A DNA stretch of 64,000 bases from Paraphysomonas bandaiensis. Its lineage: Eukaryota; Chrysophyceae. The notes beneath the pieces are model-generated. The model did not search any database. It was given only the letters and a program-made list of their open reading frames with translations, and was not told the origin of the DNA. This document shows positions 36,096 to 45,139 of this stretch, piece after piece (position 1 is the first letter of the stretch; each line of letters begins with the position of its first letter). The translations under genes and the position numbers were made by a program. The stretch lies in NCBI GenBank assembly GCA_965644295.1, contig CBFFRP010000284.1, positions 158,766 through 222,765 of the forward strand, written 5' to 3'.

Positions 36096-36800
36096 TTATT
36101 CCACGAATATCTTGATTGAATGGTAGAGGCATAAGTAGACCTTCTCCACGGCTCCCATCCCCCACTCACAAGATTGTCGTAATGATGTTATGGAATTGCT
36201 TAGACGGTTTAGAGTTGGTCTAGCGAGAGGGTGAGCCTTCTCAATGTCTCCATCCTTAACCGGTGTAATTATTCTACATTTGCCGGTTAAGGATGGAGAC
36301 ATTGAGAAGGCTCACCCTCTCTGGATGTAAAGCTTGAACCTTTAAATCCCATTCGTATTGCATCTTAAAAGATGGCCACCGAAATTCAGCTTCACGCAAT
36401 GTCTTTAATGTAGCAAGCAGTGCTTCCTCAGCCTTTCTGAGATGCCGAGATAGTCTGGAAGGAACAATGCCGAACATTAAACACAGAGATTTATATAACA
36501 TTGAATCAGTATAAAAGACCAGCACCAGTCCTAAACGATCTTGACTATACGCTGGGTCCACCTCTACCGCGATTATTAGCAATCAAACTCAAGCAGCAAT
36601 TTGCTAAAAGAACTTCGAGTAAGTGATGTTATGTTTACAAAATCATATAATAGTCTACGCCAAGCAGATACTTGTATCGGTCGAAGAGCATGTTTCTTTA
36701 AGTAGTTCCTCTCCCGTAGAGTCATTCGTATTCGAAGAAGAGTTTGCAGTAGTCTCTGCTTTCGACGTTTCATCAATCTTAACCACCAATACATAAGCAT
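36096..36800 (-). pseudogene. Decayed PIF/Harbinger-type transposase
   Basis: The minus-strand pieces fall in the order expected for a DDE Harbinger-like transposase. First comes NITSLTRSSFSKLLLEF, with RGRGGP in a shifted frame. Then come LGLVLVFYTDSMLYKSLCLM, FGIVPSRLSRHLRKAEEALL and REAEFRWPS, and after a gap SITSLRQSCEWGMGAVEKV. The central catalytic part is missing, replaced by a 39-bp perfect inverted repeat (36225..36321). At least two frameshifts are present. It is not functional. Confidence 0.7.
36225..36321. repeat. Perfect 39-bp inverted repeat with 19-bp loop
   Basis: The left arm 36225..36263 and right arm 36283..36321 are exact reverse complements (arm begins GAGAGGGTGAGCCTTCTCAA). 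The arms are made of Harbinger-coding sequence in opposite orientation, so the structure arose by inverted duplication inside the transposase remnant. Confidence 0.97.
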
Positions 36801-37068
36801 CAAATACTTGAAATCTTGTACTTTGTCATATACAAATATTGCTTTCAAGTGTATATAATTTAAATATATATTATCGCAGAACACTGAATTTATGTCGACA
36901 CAAATTTGTGTCGATAACACAAACCGCGTCACAAAGTGCGTCGCAAAAATTGTGTTTTTTGACGTATTTTGAGGTTTTGGAAGTCGCCCATTAATGCTAC
37001 AATATAGTGAGAGAAGCTGTGGCAAAAAAGGCAAAGAACAGCAGGAGAGCCACTACTAATATCGCTCC

Positions 37069-37254
37069 ATGAATCATTTGGTGACGACTTCCAATATTAT
37101 TGAGCGATTATTTAGAAGAGCAAAGCTTATTATGAGAGACCAGCGCAAGCTAGTAGAACCCCAGCATTTGGAGCTGCTACTCTTTTTGCGTTGCAACAAA
37201 TTCCTATGGAACGAAGTTACCATTGATGATATTATAGTTCCTGATGATGTTTAA
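37069..37254 (+). pseudogene. hAT transposase C-terminal dimerisation fragment
   Basis: This short open stretch encodes TTSNIIERLFRRAKLIMRDQ, then PQHLELLLFLRCNKFLWN. It matches the hAT C-terminal (hATC) signature TSN-x-ERLFS-x-AK...LE-x-LLFL-x-N-x-LW. The upstream catalytic part is absent or unreadable. A second, longer remnant lies at 50691. Confidence 0.75.
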
Positions 37255-37432
37255 GAATATTGTTCGCATTAGCTATCTGACCTGTAACATGGGAACGAAC
37301 TGCTCATCATTGCTGTTAAATAGCTAGTACTTAGTCTAATTATTAACAGTTTCCATTTACTTCTTTCTAAAGCAATGAAGCAATAGTAATCAAACCATTA
37401 ATGGCCATAAAAATGGGGGAAGCAATGCTTTA

Positions 37433-37654
37433 TTAATGGTTATCTCTATCTTTGGATGGACCTCCATCCGCTATAGCTATAGTTTGCGCTGGAGAAGTGC
37501 CCCACTGTCGCTCGGTCAGGATTGTGTTCATAACATTGATCTCGATGCGCAGTGTAGATCTTCGTTGATTGCGAAGTGCTTGATAGTCTGTTAGAAGTGG
37601 GCTCGTACACCGGACAAGTGCTAGTGCCATAAGCCAGCTGTCAGTAGCGTTCAA
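37433..37654 (-). CDS. Small hypothetical ORF in transposon debris
   Basis: 73 codons starting with ATG at 37654. The composition is protein-like (DYQALRNQRRSTLRIEINVM, ILTERQW) and suggests a helical segment, perhaps part of a transposon accessory protein. I do not recognise it. It sits between the hAT fragment and the nuclease array, and may be a remnant. Confidence 0.3.
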   Translation of the reverse strand: MNATDSWLMALALVRCTSPLLTDYQALRNQRRSTLRIEINVMNTILTERQWGTSPAQTIAIADGGPSKDRDNH

Positions 37655-37799
37655 TGGCTATAGTATTACTTTTTAATGGATAAAGTGGATAAATTATATT
37701 TCATTATTTAAAGTATAGTATTATTAATTCAATAAAAGAAGGCTACTCGAGCAAAAGCGTGATTAATTCTCTCCACTACTCTGTTTACCCTTGCCTTTG

Positions 37800-38603
37800 T
37801 TAGTTGCCATCGAATTCTGTTGTGGCATAGATTGTCGAATCTGGAACTAAGTACTTAACGAATCCAGATAAAGTTTTGCCGTATAAGATCTTTAAATCTT
37901 CTTCAAAGCAGAATACCACATTAGGTGGCGCTTCAGATGTGGTGTTGTGATGAGCTCTTTGCTTGACAACAAATATCACCACAAACTCATATCCGGTCTT
38001 TCCAAAGCGATACCACGCTTTCTTTTTTGGAATTGGGTAGCAACCAGTGAAAATACACTGCTCCTGAACAAATTTTTTGCAATGTTGGACAGTTGTATTC
38101 ACAGTTTCAAGTGTCAGTTTCGTCGACGCGCCCTCCGCACTGAACTTATTTTGGATGAACACTGGAAGGATAAACTTTCTCCGTTTCGGTTTGCCAGAAG
38201 GAAATGCATCATAAAAAATTAGTCGATCCCACCCAGTATTATAATCATCGGTAGGAGATAGTATAAAGTTTGGCTGAGCATTCACCATGCCACCTTTGTG
38301 GTATTGTTGTAGAGTTAATTCTGCAGATGCATCCACGGGACACGACACGACATTTTCGGATGCTCGCTCCATATTATTATAAGCTCGCTGCGCAACACAA
38401 TAAACCTCACGGAGCGGAATCTGTTGATAGTCTTTATCCGGTCGGGCATGCCGTATCAACTGCTCCCAACTGCAGTGCAAATTCTCAAATCTCTTGCGAG
38501 TAAATTTTCCGCGCAGGTCCAGTATCTGTCGAAGCAGACGACTCAAATCTCGACTGACGGTTTTTGATTGCGCCCAGGCATGCAAAAATAACTCAGGGCA
38601 CAT
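37800..38603 (-). CDS. Stand-alone REase (PD-(D/E)xK-type) domain, array unit 1
   Basis: 267 aa, the C-terminal nuclease domain of the Crinkler/RHS-type gene at 43151..45139 without its NTPase. It starts at a Met codon that is internal in the parent (parent residue 396), left immediately next to the duplication junction, with A at -3. Candidate catalytic residues are intact: Asp126 in GWDRLIF, Gln151 and Lys153 in PVFIQNK, with Glu47 in an upstream helix. Whether it is transcribed is unknown; its upstream sequence is only the 3' flank of the next unit. Confidence 0.6.
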   Translation of the reverse strand: MCPELFLHAWAQSKTVSRDLSRLLRQILDLRGKFTRKRFENLHCSWEQLIRHARPDKDYQQIPLREVYCVAQRAYNNMERASENVVSCPVDASAELTLQQYHKGGMVNAQPNFILSPTDDYNTGWDRLIFYDAFPSGKPKRRKFILPVFIQNKFSAEGASTKLTLETVNTTVQHCKKFVQEQCIFTGCYPIPKKKAWYRFGKTGYEFVVIFVVKQRAHHNTTSEAPPNVVFCFEEDLKILYGKTLSGFVKYLVPDSTIYATTEFDGN

Positions 38604-38691
38604 AGTATAGTATTATTAATTCAATAAAAGAAGGCTACTCGAGCAAAAGCGTGATTAATTCTCTCCACTACTCTGTTTACCCTTGCCTTTG

Positions 38692-39495
38692 TTAGTTGCC
38701 ATCGAATTCTGTTGTGGCATAGATTGTCGAATCTGGAACTAAGTACTTAACGAATCCAGATAAAGTTTTGCCGTATAAGATCTTTAAATCTTCTTCAAAG
38801 CAGAATACCACATTAGGTGGCGCTTCAGATGTGGTGTTGTGATGAGCTCTTTGCTTGACAACAAATATCACCACAAACTCATATCCGGTCTTTCCAAAGC
38901 GATACCACGCTTTCTTTTTTGGAATTGGGTAGCAACCAGTGAAAATACACTGCTCCTGAACAAATTTTTTGCAATGTTGGACAGTTGTATTCACAGTTTC
39001 AAGTGTCAGTTTCGTCGACGCGCCCTCCGCACTGAACTTATTTTGGATGAACACTGGAAGGATAAACTTTCTCCGTTTCGGTTTGCCAGAAGGAAATGCA
39101 TCATAAAAAATTAGTCGATCCCACCCAGTATTATAATCATCGGTAGGAGATAGTATAAAGTTTGGCTGAGCATTCACCATGCCACCTTTGTGGTATTGTT
39201 GTAGAGTTAATTCTGCAGATGCATCCACGGGACACGACACGACATTTTCGGATGCTCGCTCCATATTATTATAAGCTCGCTGCGCAACACAATAAACCTC
39301 ACGGAGCGGAATCTGTTGATAGTCTTTATCCGGTCGGGCATGCCGTATCAACTGCTCCCAACTGCAGTGCAAATTCTCAAATCTCTTGCGAGTAAATTTT
39401 CCGCGCAGGTCCAGTATCTGTCGAAGCAGACGACTCAAATCTCGACTGACGGTTTTTGATTGCGCCCAGGCATGCAAAAATAACTCAGGGCACAT
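38692..39495 (-). CDS. Stand-alone REase domain, array unit 2
   Basis: Encodes the same 267-aa product as unit 1. The frame is intact, with the same Met at the breakpoint and the same candidate catalytic Asp, Gln-x-Lys. Confidence 0.6.
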   Translation of the reverse strand: MCPELFLHAWAQSKTVSRDLSRLLRQILDLRGKFTRKRFENLHCSWEQLIRHARPDKDYQQIPLREVYCVAQRAYNNMERASENVVSCPVDASAELTLQQYHKGGMVNAQPNFILSPTDDYNTGWDRLIFYDAFPSGKPKRRKFILPVFIQNKFSAEGASTKLTLETVNTTVQHCKKFVQEQCIFTGCYPIPKKKAWYRFGKTGYEFVVIFVVKQRAHHNTTSEAPPNVVFCFEEDLKILYGKTLSGFVKYLVPDSTIYATTEFDGN

Positions 39496-39583
39496 AGTAT
39501 AGTATTATTAATTCAATAAAAGAAGGCTACTCGAGCAAAAGCGTGATTAATTCTCTCCACTACTCTGTTTACCCTTGCCTTTG

Positions 39584-40386
39584 TTAGTTGCCATCGAATT
39601 CTGTTGTGGCATAGATTGTCGAATCTGGAACTAAGTACTTAACGAATCCAGATAAAGTTTTGCCGTATAAGATCTTTAAATCTTCTTCAAAGCAGAATAC
39701 CACATTAGGTGGCGCTTCAGATGTGGTGTTGTGATGAGCTCTTTGCTTGACAACAAATATCACCACAAACTCATATCCGGTCTTTCCAAAGCGATACCAC
39801 GCTTTCTTTTTGGAATTGGGTAGCAACCAGTGAAAATACACTGCTCCTGAACAAATTTTTTGCAATGTTGGACAGTTGTATTCACAGTTTCAAGTGTCAG
39901 TTTCGTCGACGCGCCCTCCGCACTGAACTTATTTTGGATGAACACTGGAAGGATAAACTTTCTCCGTTTCGGTTTGCCAGAAGGAAATGCATCATAAAAA
40001 ATTAGTCGATCCCACCCAGTATTATAATCATCGGTAGGAGATAGTATAAAGTTTGGCTGAGCATTCACCATGCCACCTTTGTGGTATTGTTGTAGAGTTA
40101 ATTCTGCAGATGCATCCACGGGACACGACACGACATTTTCGGATGCTCGCTCCATATTATTATAAGCTCGCTGCGCAACACAATAAACCTCACGGAGCGG
40201 AATCTGTTGATAGTCTTTATCCGGTCGGGCATGCCGTATCAACTGCTCCCAACTGCAGTGCAAATTCTCAAATCTCTTGCGAGTAAATTTTCCGCGCAGG
40301 TCCAGTATCTGTCGAAGCAGACGACTCAAATCTCGACTGACGGTTTTTGATTGCGCCCAGGCATGCAAAAATAACTCAGGGCACAT
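39584..40386 (-). pseudogene. REase domain, array unit 3, frameshifted
   Basis: Same unit but with a run of five instead of six T (plus strand, about 39806..39811), a 1-nt deletion inside the Lys-rich IPKKKAW segment. Reading from the start Met, the protein ends prematurely after about 200 residues of true sequence. The catalytic D and Q-x-K lie before the break, but the C-terminal strands are lost. Confidence 0.9.
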
Positions 40387-40474
40387 AGTATAGTATTATT
40401 AATTCAATAAAAGAAGGCTACTCGAGCAAAAGCGTGATTAATTCTCTCCACTACTCTGTTTACCCTTGCCTTTG

Positions 40475-41278
40475 TTAGTTGCCATCGAATTCTGTTGTGG
40501 CATAGATTGTCGAATCTGGAACTAAGTACTTAACGAATCCAGATAAAGTTTTGCCGTATAAGATCTTTAAATCTTCTTCAAAGCAGAATACCACATTAGG
40601 TGGCGCTTCAGATGTGGTGTTGTGATGAGCTCTTTGCTTGACAACAAATATCACCACAAACTCATATCCGGTCTTTCCAAAGCGATACCACGCTTTCTTT
40701 TTTGGAATTGGGTAGCAACCAGTGAAAATACACTGCTCCTGAACAAATTTTTTGCAATGTTGGACAGTTGTATTCACAGTTTCAAGTGTCAGTTTCGTCG
40801 ACGCGCCCTCCGCACTGAACTTATTTTGGATGAACACTGGAAGGATAAACTTTCTCCGTTTCGGTTTGCCAGAAGGAAATGCATCATAAAAAATTAGTCG
40901 ATCCCACCCAGTATTATAATCATCGGTAGGAGATAGTATAAAGTTTGGCTGAGCATTCACCATGCCACCTTTGTGGTATTGTTGTAGAGTTAATTCTGCA
41001 GATGCATCCACGGGACACGACACGACATTTTCGGATGCTCGCTCCATATTATTATAAGCTCGCTGCGCAACACAATAAACCTCACGGAGCGGAATCTGTT
41101 GATAGTCTTTATCCGGTCGGGCATGCCGTATCAACTGCTCCCAACTGCAGTGCAAATTCTCAAATCTCTTGCGAGTAAATTTTCCGCGCAGGTCCAGTAT
41201 CTGTCGAAGCAGACGACTCAAATCTCGACTGACGGTTTTTGATTGCGCCCAGGCATGCAAAAATAACTCAGGGCACAT
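40475..41278 (-). CDS. Stand-alone REase domain, array unit 4
   Basis: Intact 267-aa copy, encoding the same product as units 1 and 2. Confidence 0.6.
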   Translation of the reverse strand: MCPELFLHAWAQSKTVSRDLSRLLRQILDLRGKFTRKRFENLHCSWEQLIRHARPDKDYQQIPLREVYCVAQRAYNNMERASENVVSCPVDASAELTLQQYHKGGMVNAQPNFILSPTDDYNTGWDRLIFYDAFPSGKPKRRKFILPVFIQNKFSAEGASTKLTLETVNTTVQHCKKFVQEQCIFTGCYPIPKKKAWYRFGKTGYEFVVIFVVKQRAHHNTTSEAPPNVVFCFEEDLKILYGKTLSGFVKYLVPDSTIYATTEFDGN

Positions 41279-41366
41279 AGTATAGTATTATTAATTCAAT
41301 AAAAGAAGGCTACTCGAGCAAAAGCGTGATTAATTCTCTCCACTACTCTGTTTACCCTTGCCTTTG

Positions 41367-42170
41367 TTAGTTGCCATCGAATTCTGTTGTGGCATAGATT
41401 GTCGAATCTGGAACTAAGTACTTAACGAATCCAGATAAAGTTTTGCCGTATAAGATCTTTAAATCTTCTTCAAAGCAGAATACCACATTAGGTGGCGCTT
41501 CAGATGTGGTGTTGTGATGAGCTCTTTGCTTGACAACAAATATCACCACAAACTCATATCCGGTCTTTCCAAAGCGATACCACGCTTTCTTTTTTGGAAT
41601 TGGGTAGCAACCAGTGAAAATACACTGCTCCTGAACAAATTTTTTGCAATGTTGGACAGTTGTATTCACAGTTTCAAGTGTCAGTTTCGTCGACGCGCCC
41701 TCCGCACTGAACTTATTTTGGATGAACACTGGAAGGATAAACTTTCTCCGTTTCGGTTTGCCAGAAGGAAATGCATCATAAAAAATTAGTCGATCCCACC
41801 CAGTATTATAATCATCGGTAGGAGATAGTATAAAGTTTGGCTGAGCATTCACCATGCCACCTTTGTGGTATTGTTGTAGAGTTAATTCTGCAGATGCATC
41901 CACGGGACACGACACGACATTTTCGGATGCTCGCTCCATATTATTATAAGCTCGCTGCGCAACACAATAAACCTCACGGAGCGGAATCTGTTGATAGTCT
42001 TTATCCGGTCGGGCATGCCGTATCAACTGCTCCCAACTGCAGTGCAAATTCTCAAATCTCTTGCGAGTAAATTTTCCGCGCAGGTCCAGTATCTGTCGAA
42101 GCAGACGACTCAAATCTCGACTGACGGTTTTTGATTGCGCCCAGGCATGCAAAAATAACTCAGGGCACAT
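41367..42170 (-). CDS. Stand-alone REase domain, array unit 5
   Basis: Intact 267-aa copy, encoding the same product as units 1 and 2. Confidence 0.6.
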   Translation of the reverse strand: MCPELFLHAWAQSKTVSRDLSRLLRQILDLRGKFTRKRFENLHCSWEQLIRHARPDKDYQQIPLREVYCVAQRAYNNMERASENVVSCPVDASAELTLQQYHKGGMVNAQPNFILSPTDDYNTGWDRLIFYDAFPSGKPKRRKFILPVFIQNKFSAEGASTKLTLETVNTTVQHCKKFVQEQCIFTGCYPIPKKKAWYRFGKTGYEFVVIFVVKQRAHHNTTSEAPPNVVFCFEEDLKILYGKTLSGFVKYLVPDSTIYATTEFDGN

Positions 42171-42258
42171 AGTATAGTATTATTAATTCAATAAAAGAAG
42201 GCTACTCGAGCAAAAGCGTGATTAATTCTCTCCACTACTCTGTTTACCCTTGCCTTTG

Positions 42259-43062
42259 TTAGTTGCCATCGAATTCTGTTGTGGCATAGATTGTCGAATC
42301 TGGAACTAAGTACTTAACGAATCCAGATAAAGTTTTGCCGTATAAGATCTTTAAATCTTCTTCAAAGCAGAATACCACATTAGGTGGCGCTTCAGATGTG
42401 GTGTTGTGATGAGCTCTTTGCTTGACAACAAATATCACCACAAACTCATATCCGGTCTTTCCAAAGCGATACCACGCTTTCTTTTTTGGAATTGGGTAGC
42501 AACCAGTGAAAATACACTGCTCCTGAACAAATTTTTTGCAATGTTGGACAGTTGTATTCACAGTTTCAAGTGTCAGTTTCGTCGACGCGCCCTCCGCACT
42601 GAACTTATTTTGGATGAACACTGGAAGGATAAACTTTCTCCGTTTCGGTTTGCCAGAAGGAAATGCATCATAAAAAATTAGTCGATCCCACCCAGTATTA
42701 TAATCATCGGTAGGAGATAGTATAAAGTTTGGCTGAGCATTCACCATGCCACCTTTGTGGTATTGTTGTAGAGTTAATTCTGCAGATGCATCCACGGGAC
42801 ACGACACGACATTTTCGGATGCTCGCTCCATATTATTATAAGCTCGCTGCGCAACACAATAAACCTCACGGAGCGGAATCTGTTGATAGTCTTTATCCGG
42901 TCGGGCATGCCGTATCAACTGCTCCCAACTGCAGTGCAAATTCTCAAATCTCTTGCGAGTAAATTTTCCGCGCAGGTCCAGTATCTGTCGAAGCAGACGA
43001 CTCAAATCTCGACTGACGGTTTTTGATTGCGCCCAGGCATGCAAAAATAACTCAGGGCACAT
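42259..43062 (-). CDS. Stand-alone REase domain, array unit 6
   Basis: Intact 267-aa copy, encoding the same product as units 1 and 2. Its upstream neighbour is the full-length parent gene. Confidence 0.6.
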   Translation of the reverse strand: MCPELFLHAWAQSKTVSRDLSRLLRQILDLRGKFTRKRFENLHCSWEQLIRHARPDKDYQQIPLREVYCVAQRAYNNMERASENVVSCPVDASAELTLQQYHKGGMVNAQPNFILSPTDDYNTGWDRLIFYDAFPSGKPKRRKFILPVFIQNKFSAEGASTKLTLETVNTTVQHCKKFVQEQCIFTGCYPIPKKKAWYRFGKTGYEFVVIFVVKQRAHHNTTSEAPPNVVFCFEEDLKILYGKTLSGFVKYLVPDSTIYATTEFDGN

Positions 43063-43150
43063 AGTATAGTATTATTAATTCAATAAAAGAAGGCTACTCG
43101 AGCAAAAGCGTGATTAATTCTCTCCACTACTCTGTTTACCCTTGCCTTTG

Positions 43151-45139
43151 TTAGTTGCCATCGAATTCTGTTGTGGCATAGATTGTCGAATCTGGAACTA
43201 AGTACTTAACGAATCCAGATAAAGTTTTGCCGTATAAGATCTTTAAATCTTCTTCAAAGCAGAATATCACATTAGGTGGCGCTTCAGATGTGGTGTTGTG
43301 ATGAGCTCTTTGCTTGACAACAAATATCACCACAAACTCATATCCGGTCTTTCCAAAGCGATACCACGCTTTCTTTTTTGGAATTGGGTAGCAACCAGTG
43401 AAAATACACTGCTCCTGAACAAATTTTTTGCAATGTTGGACAGTTGTATTCACAGTTTCAAGTGTCAGTTTCGTCGACGCGCCCTCCGCACTGAACTTAT
43501 TTTGGATGAACACTGGAAGGATAAACTTTCTCCGTTTCGGTTTGCCAGAAGGAAATGCATCATAAAAAATTAGTCGATCCCACCCAGTATTATAATCATC
43601 GGTAGGAGATAGTATAAAGTTTGGCTGAGCATTCACCATGCCACCTTTGTGGTATTGTTGTAGAGTTAATTCTGCAGATGCATCCACGGGACACGACACG
43701 ACATTTTCGGATGCTCGCTCCATATTATTATAAGCTCGCTGCGCAACACAATAAACCTCACGGAGCGGAATCTGTTGATAGTCTTTATCCGGTCGGGCAT
43801 GCCGTATCAACTGCTCCCAACTGCAGTGCAAATTCTCAAATCTCTTGCGAGTAAATTTTCCGCGCAGGTCCAGTATCTGTCGAAGCAGACGACTCAAATC
43901 TCGACTGACGGTTTTTGATTGCGCCCAGGCATGCAAAAATAACTCAGGGCACATAGGTACAAACTTATGTGGACCGTTACCATCCAGCGAATTCAGCAGT
44001 ACGCCGCGGTTCACCAATGACTCATACGTCTCATCCCCAACAAGGTCACTGCCACACACTTCTTTACCCAGGATTATCGCTTTCAATAAAACATCTAGAT
44101 GATCAACTTGTCGATAGGCCCCAATGAGTCGGTGCGCCGCGGAATAAATAACGTAAGACAGATCCTTTCGACCGACCTCGTTCATGATACTGTGACATAT
44201 GGAAACAACATACTCAATCGATCGCGGGTGTCCACCGCACACGTCGGCTAACTGTTTCAAGCTCTGATCACGGTCCACATCAATATCTTCTTCATCCACA
44301 AACGAGCACTGAATTGCAGTTTGGAGAATGTTTAAGGTCTGTTCAAAAGTCAGTAGCGGTAATGTACAAACTGAATTCATAGGGCGCCCGGAAGCTGTAG
44401 TTTCATTTTTCATAAACGACACATCCAATGATGAGAATACAACGACATTACAGATGTCTTTGTGTAAATCGGCCATTCCACATAGATAAGAACGACACCG
44501 ATTAGAAAACAGAATTCCATCAGATCCCTCGCCCATTGCTTGCGTTTTCTGAATTTCATCAACCAATATCACTGATAGTGAACAGCCAGATTCTGCAACC
44601 CTATCTCGCAACTTTCTACGAATTCCTTCTTTGAAACTTTCCTTTTTGTCAACAGTACTCAATCTGTCTAAAACTTTGTTGATACATTCTTCCCATGGGT
44701 GCCTCGACTGATCTACAAATTCAACATAATACAATCGAAGTAGAATGAAGAGTCCAGGGTCGTTCAAAAACACACTACTATGTGGTGCAGCCTCATCACA
44801 AGAACATCTATTGAAGTCTGCAACAAAAAAATGAATATTTGGTATATCACGACTGTACAACTGAGACAATAAGAAGGTTTTCCCCATCCCTGGTGAAGCA
44901 TGAAAGAATACGGATTCACGTTTACTTTTAATTGAAGGTTCGCCTATTAACTTTATGGTGGTCAAAATATTATGAATTTGAGTATCTCGACTTTGAGGAC
45001 AGAGACCGCAATTGTCTCCAAACGCTTCTTTTGCAGTTGGTCTCCGTTTGATTTCATGTAAGTTTAAACTCATTTCCGAAAATGATGCAGTTAGAGCGTC
45101 CAATTCAGTCAACGCTGATGTGTCTTCCCTTTCGATCAT
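43151..45139 (-). CDS. Crinkler/RHS-type NTPase-REase protein (full-length parent)
   Basis: A single exon, 662 aa. Residues about 45-390 are a STAND/AAA-like NTPase: Walker A SPGMGKT (82-88), Walker B VILVDEIQ with Asp194-Glu195, and a later sensor/lid region (GGHPRSIEY). Residues about 430-660 are a restriction-endonuclease-like fold: helix Glu (SWEQLIRH), Asp521 in GWDRLIF, and Gln546-x-Lys548 in PVFIQNK. This NTPase-plus-REase architecture is the one described for Crinkler-type eukaryotic effectors and trypanosome retrotransposon-hot-spot proteins. The usual Crinkler N-terminal ubiquitin-like header or LFLAK motif is absent, though an upstream exon cannot be excluded. The protein may act on nucleic acid in host or competitor nuclei, or be selfish-element-derived (inference). 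It differs from all six truncated copies by Ile for Val (43267). Confidence 0.75.
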   Translation of the reverse strand: MIEREDTSALTELDALTASFSEMSLNLHEIKRRPTAKEAFGDNCGLCPQSRDTQIHNILTTIKLIGEPSIKSKRESVFFHASPGMGKTFLLSQLYSRDIPNIHFFVADFNRCSCDEAAPHSSVFLNDPGLFILLRLYYVEFVDQSRHPWEECINKVLDRLSTVDKKESFKEGIRRKLRDRVAESGCSLSVILVDEIQKTQAMGEGSDGILFSNRCRSYLCGMADLHKDICNVVVFSSLDVSFMKNETTASGRPMNSVCTLPLLTFEQTLNILQTAIQCSFVDEEDIDVDRDQSLKQLADVCGGHPRSIEYVVSICHSIMNEVGRKDLSYVIYSAAHRLIGAYRQVDHLDVLLKAIILGKEVCGSDLVGDETYESLVNRGVLLNSLDGNGPHKFVPMCPELFLHAWAQSKTVSRDLSRLLRQILDLRGKFTRKRFENLHCSWEQLIRHARPDKDYQQIPLREVYCVAQRAYNNMERASENVVSCPVDASAELTLQQYHKGGMVNAQPNFILSPTDDYNTGWDRLIFYDAFPSGKPKRRKFILPVFIQNKFSAEGASTKLTLETVNTTVQHCKKFVQEQCIFTGCYPIPKKKAWYRFGKTGYEFVVIFVVKQRAHHNTTSEAPPNVIFCFEEDLKILYGKTLSGFVKYLVPDSTIYATTEFDGN

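Larger units (their letters stand above)
37714..43956 (-). repeat. Tandem array of seven 892-bp nuclease-domain units
   Basis: Unit boundaries are 37714, 38606, 39498, 40389, 41281, 42173 and 43065, ending at 43956. All units are 892 bp except unit 3 (891 bp). Units are essentially identical; I see only a 1-nt deletion in unit 3 and one base (43267) private to unit 7. Each unit contains the last 267 codons plus 3' flank of the gene at 43151..45139. The junction joins CACATAG to TATAGTATTATTAATTC with about 2 bp of microhomology. Confidence 0.97.

Noticed and set aside
37947-43854. Two plus-strand open frames (91 and 77 codons) repeated in the units of the array
   Set aside because: They lie antisense to the REase coding frame and recur only because the DNA unit recurs. 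The minus-strand frame carries the recognisable domain.
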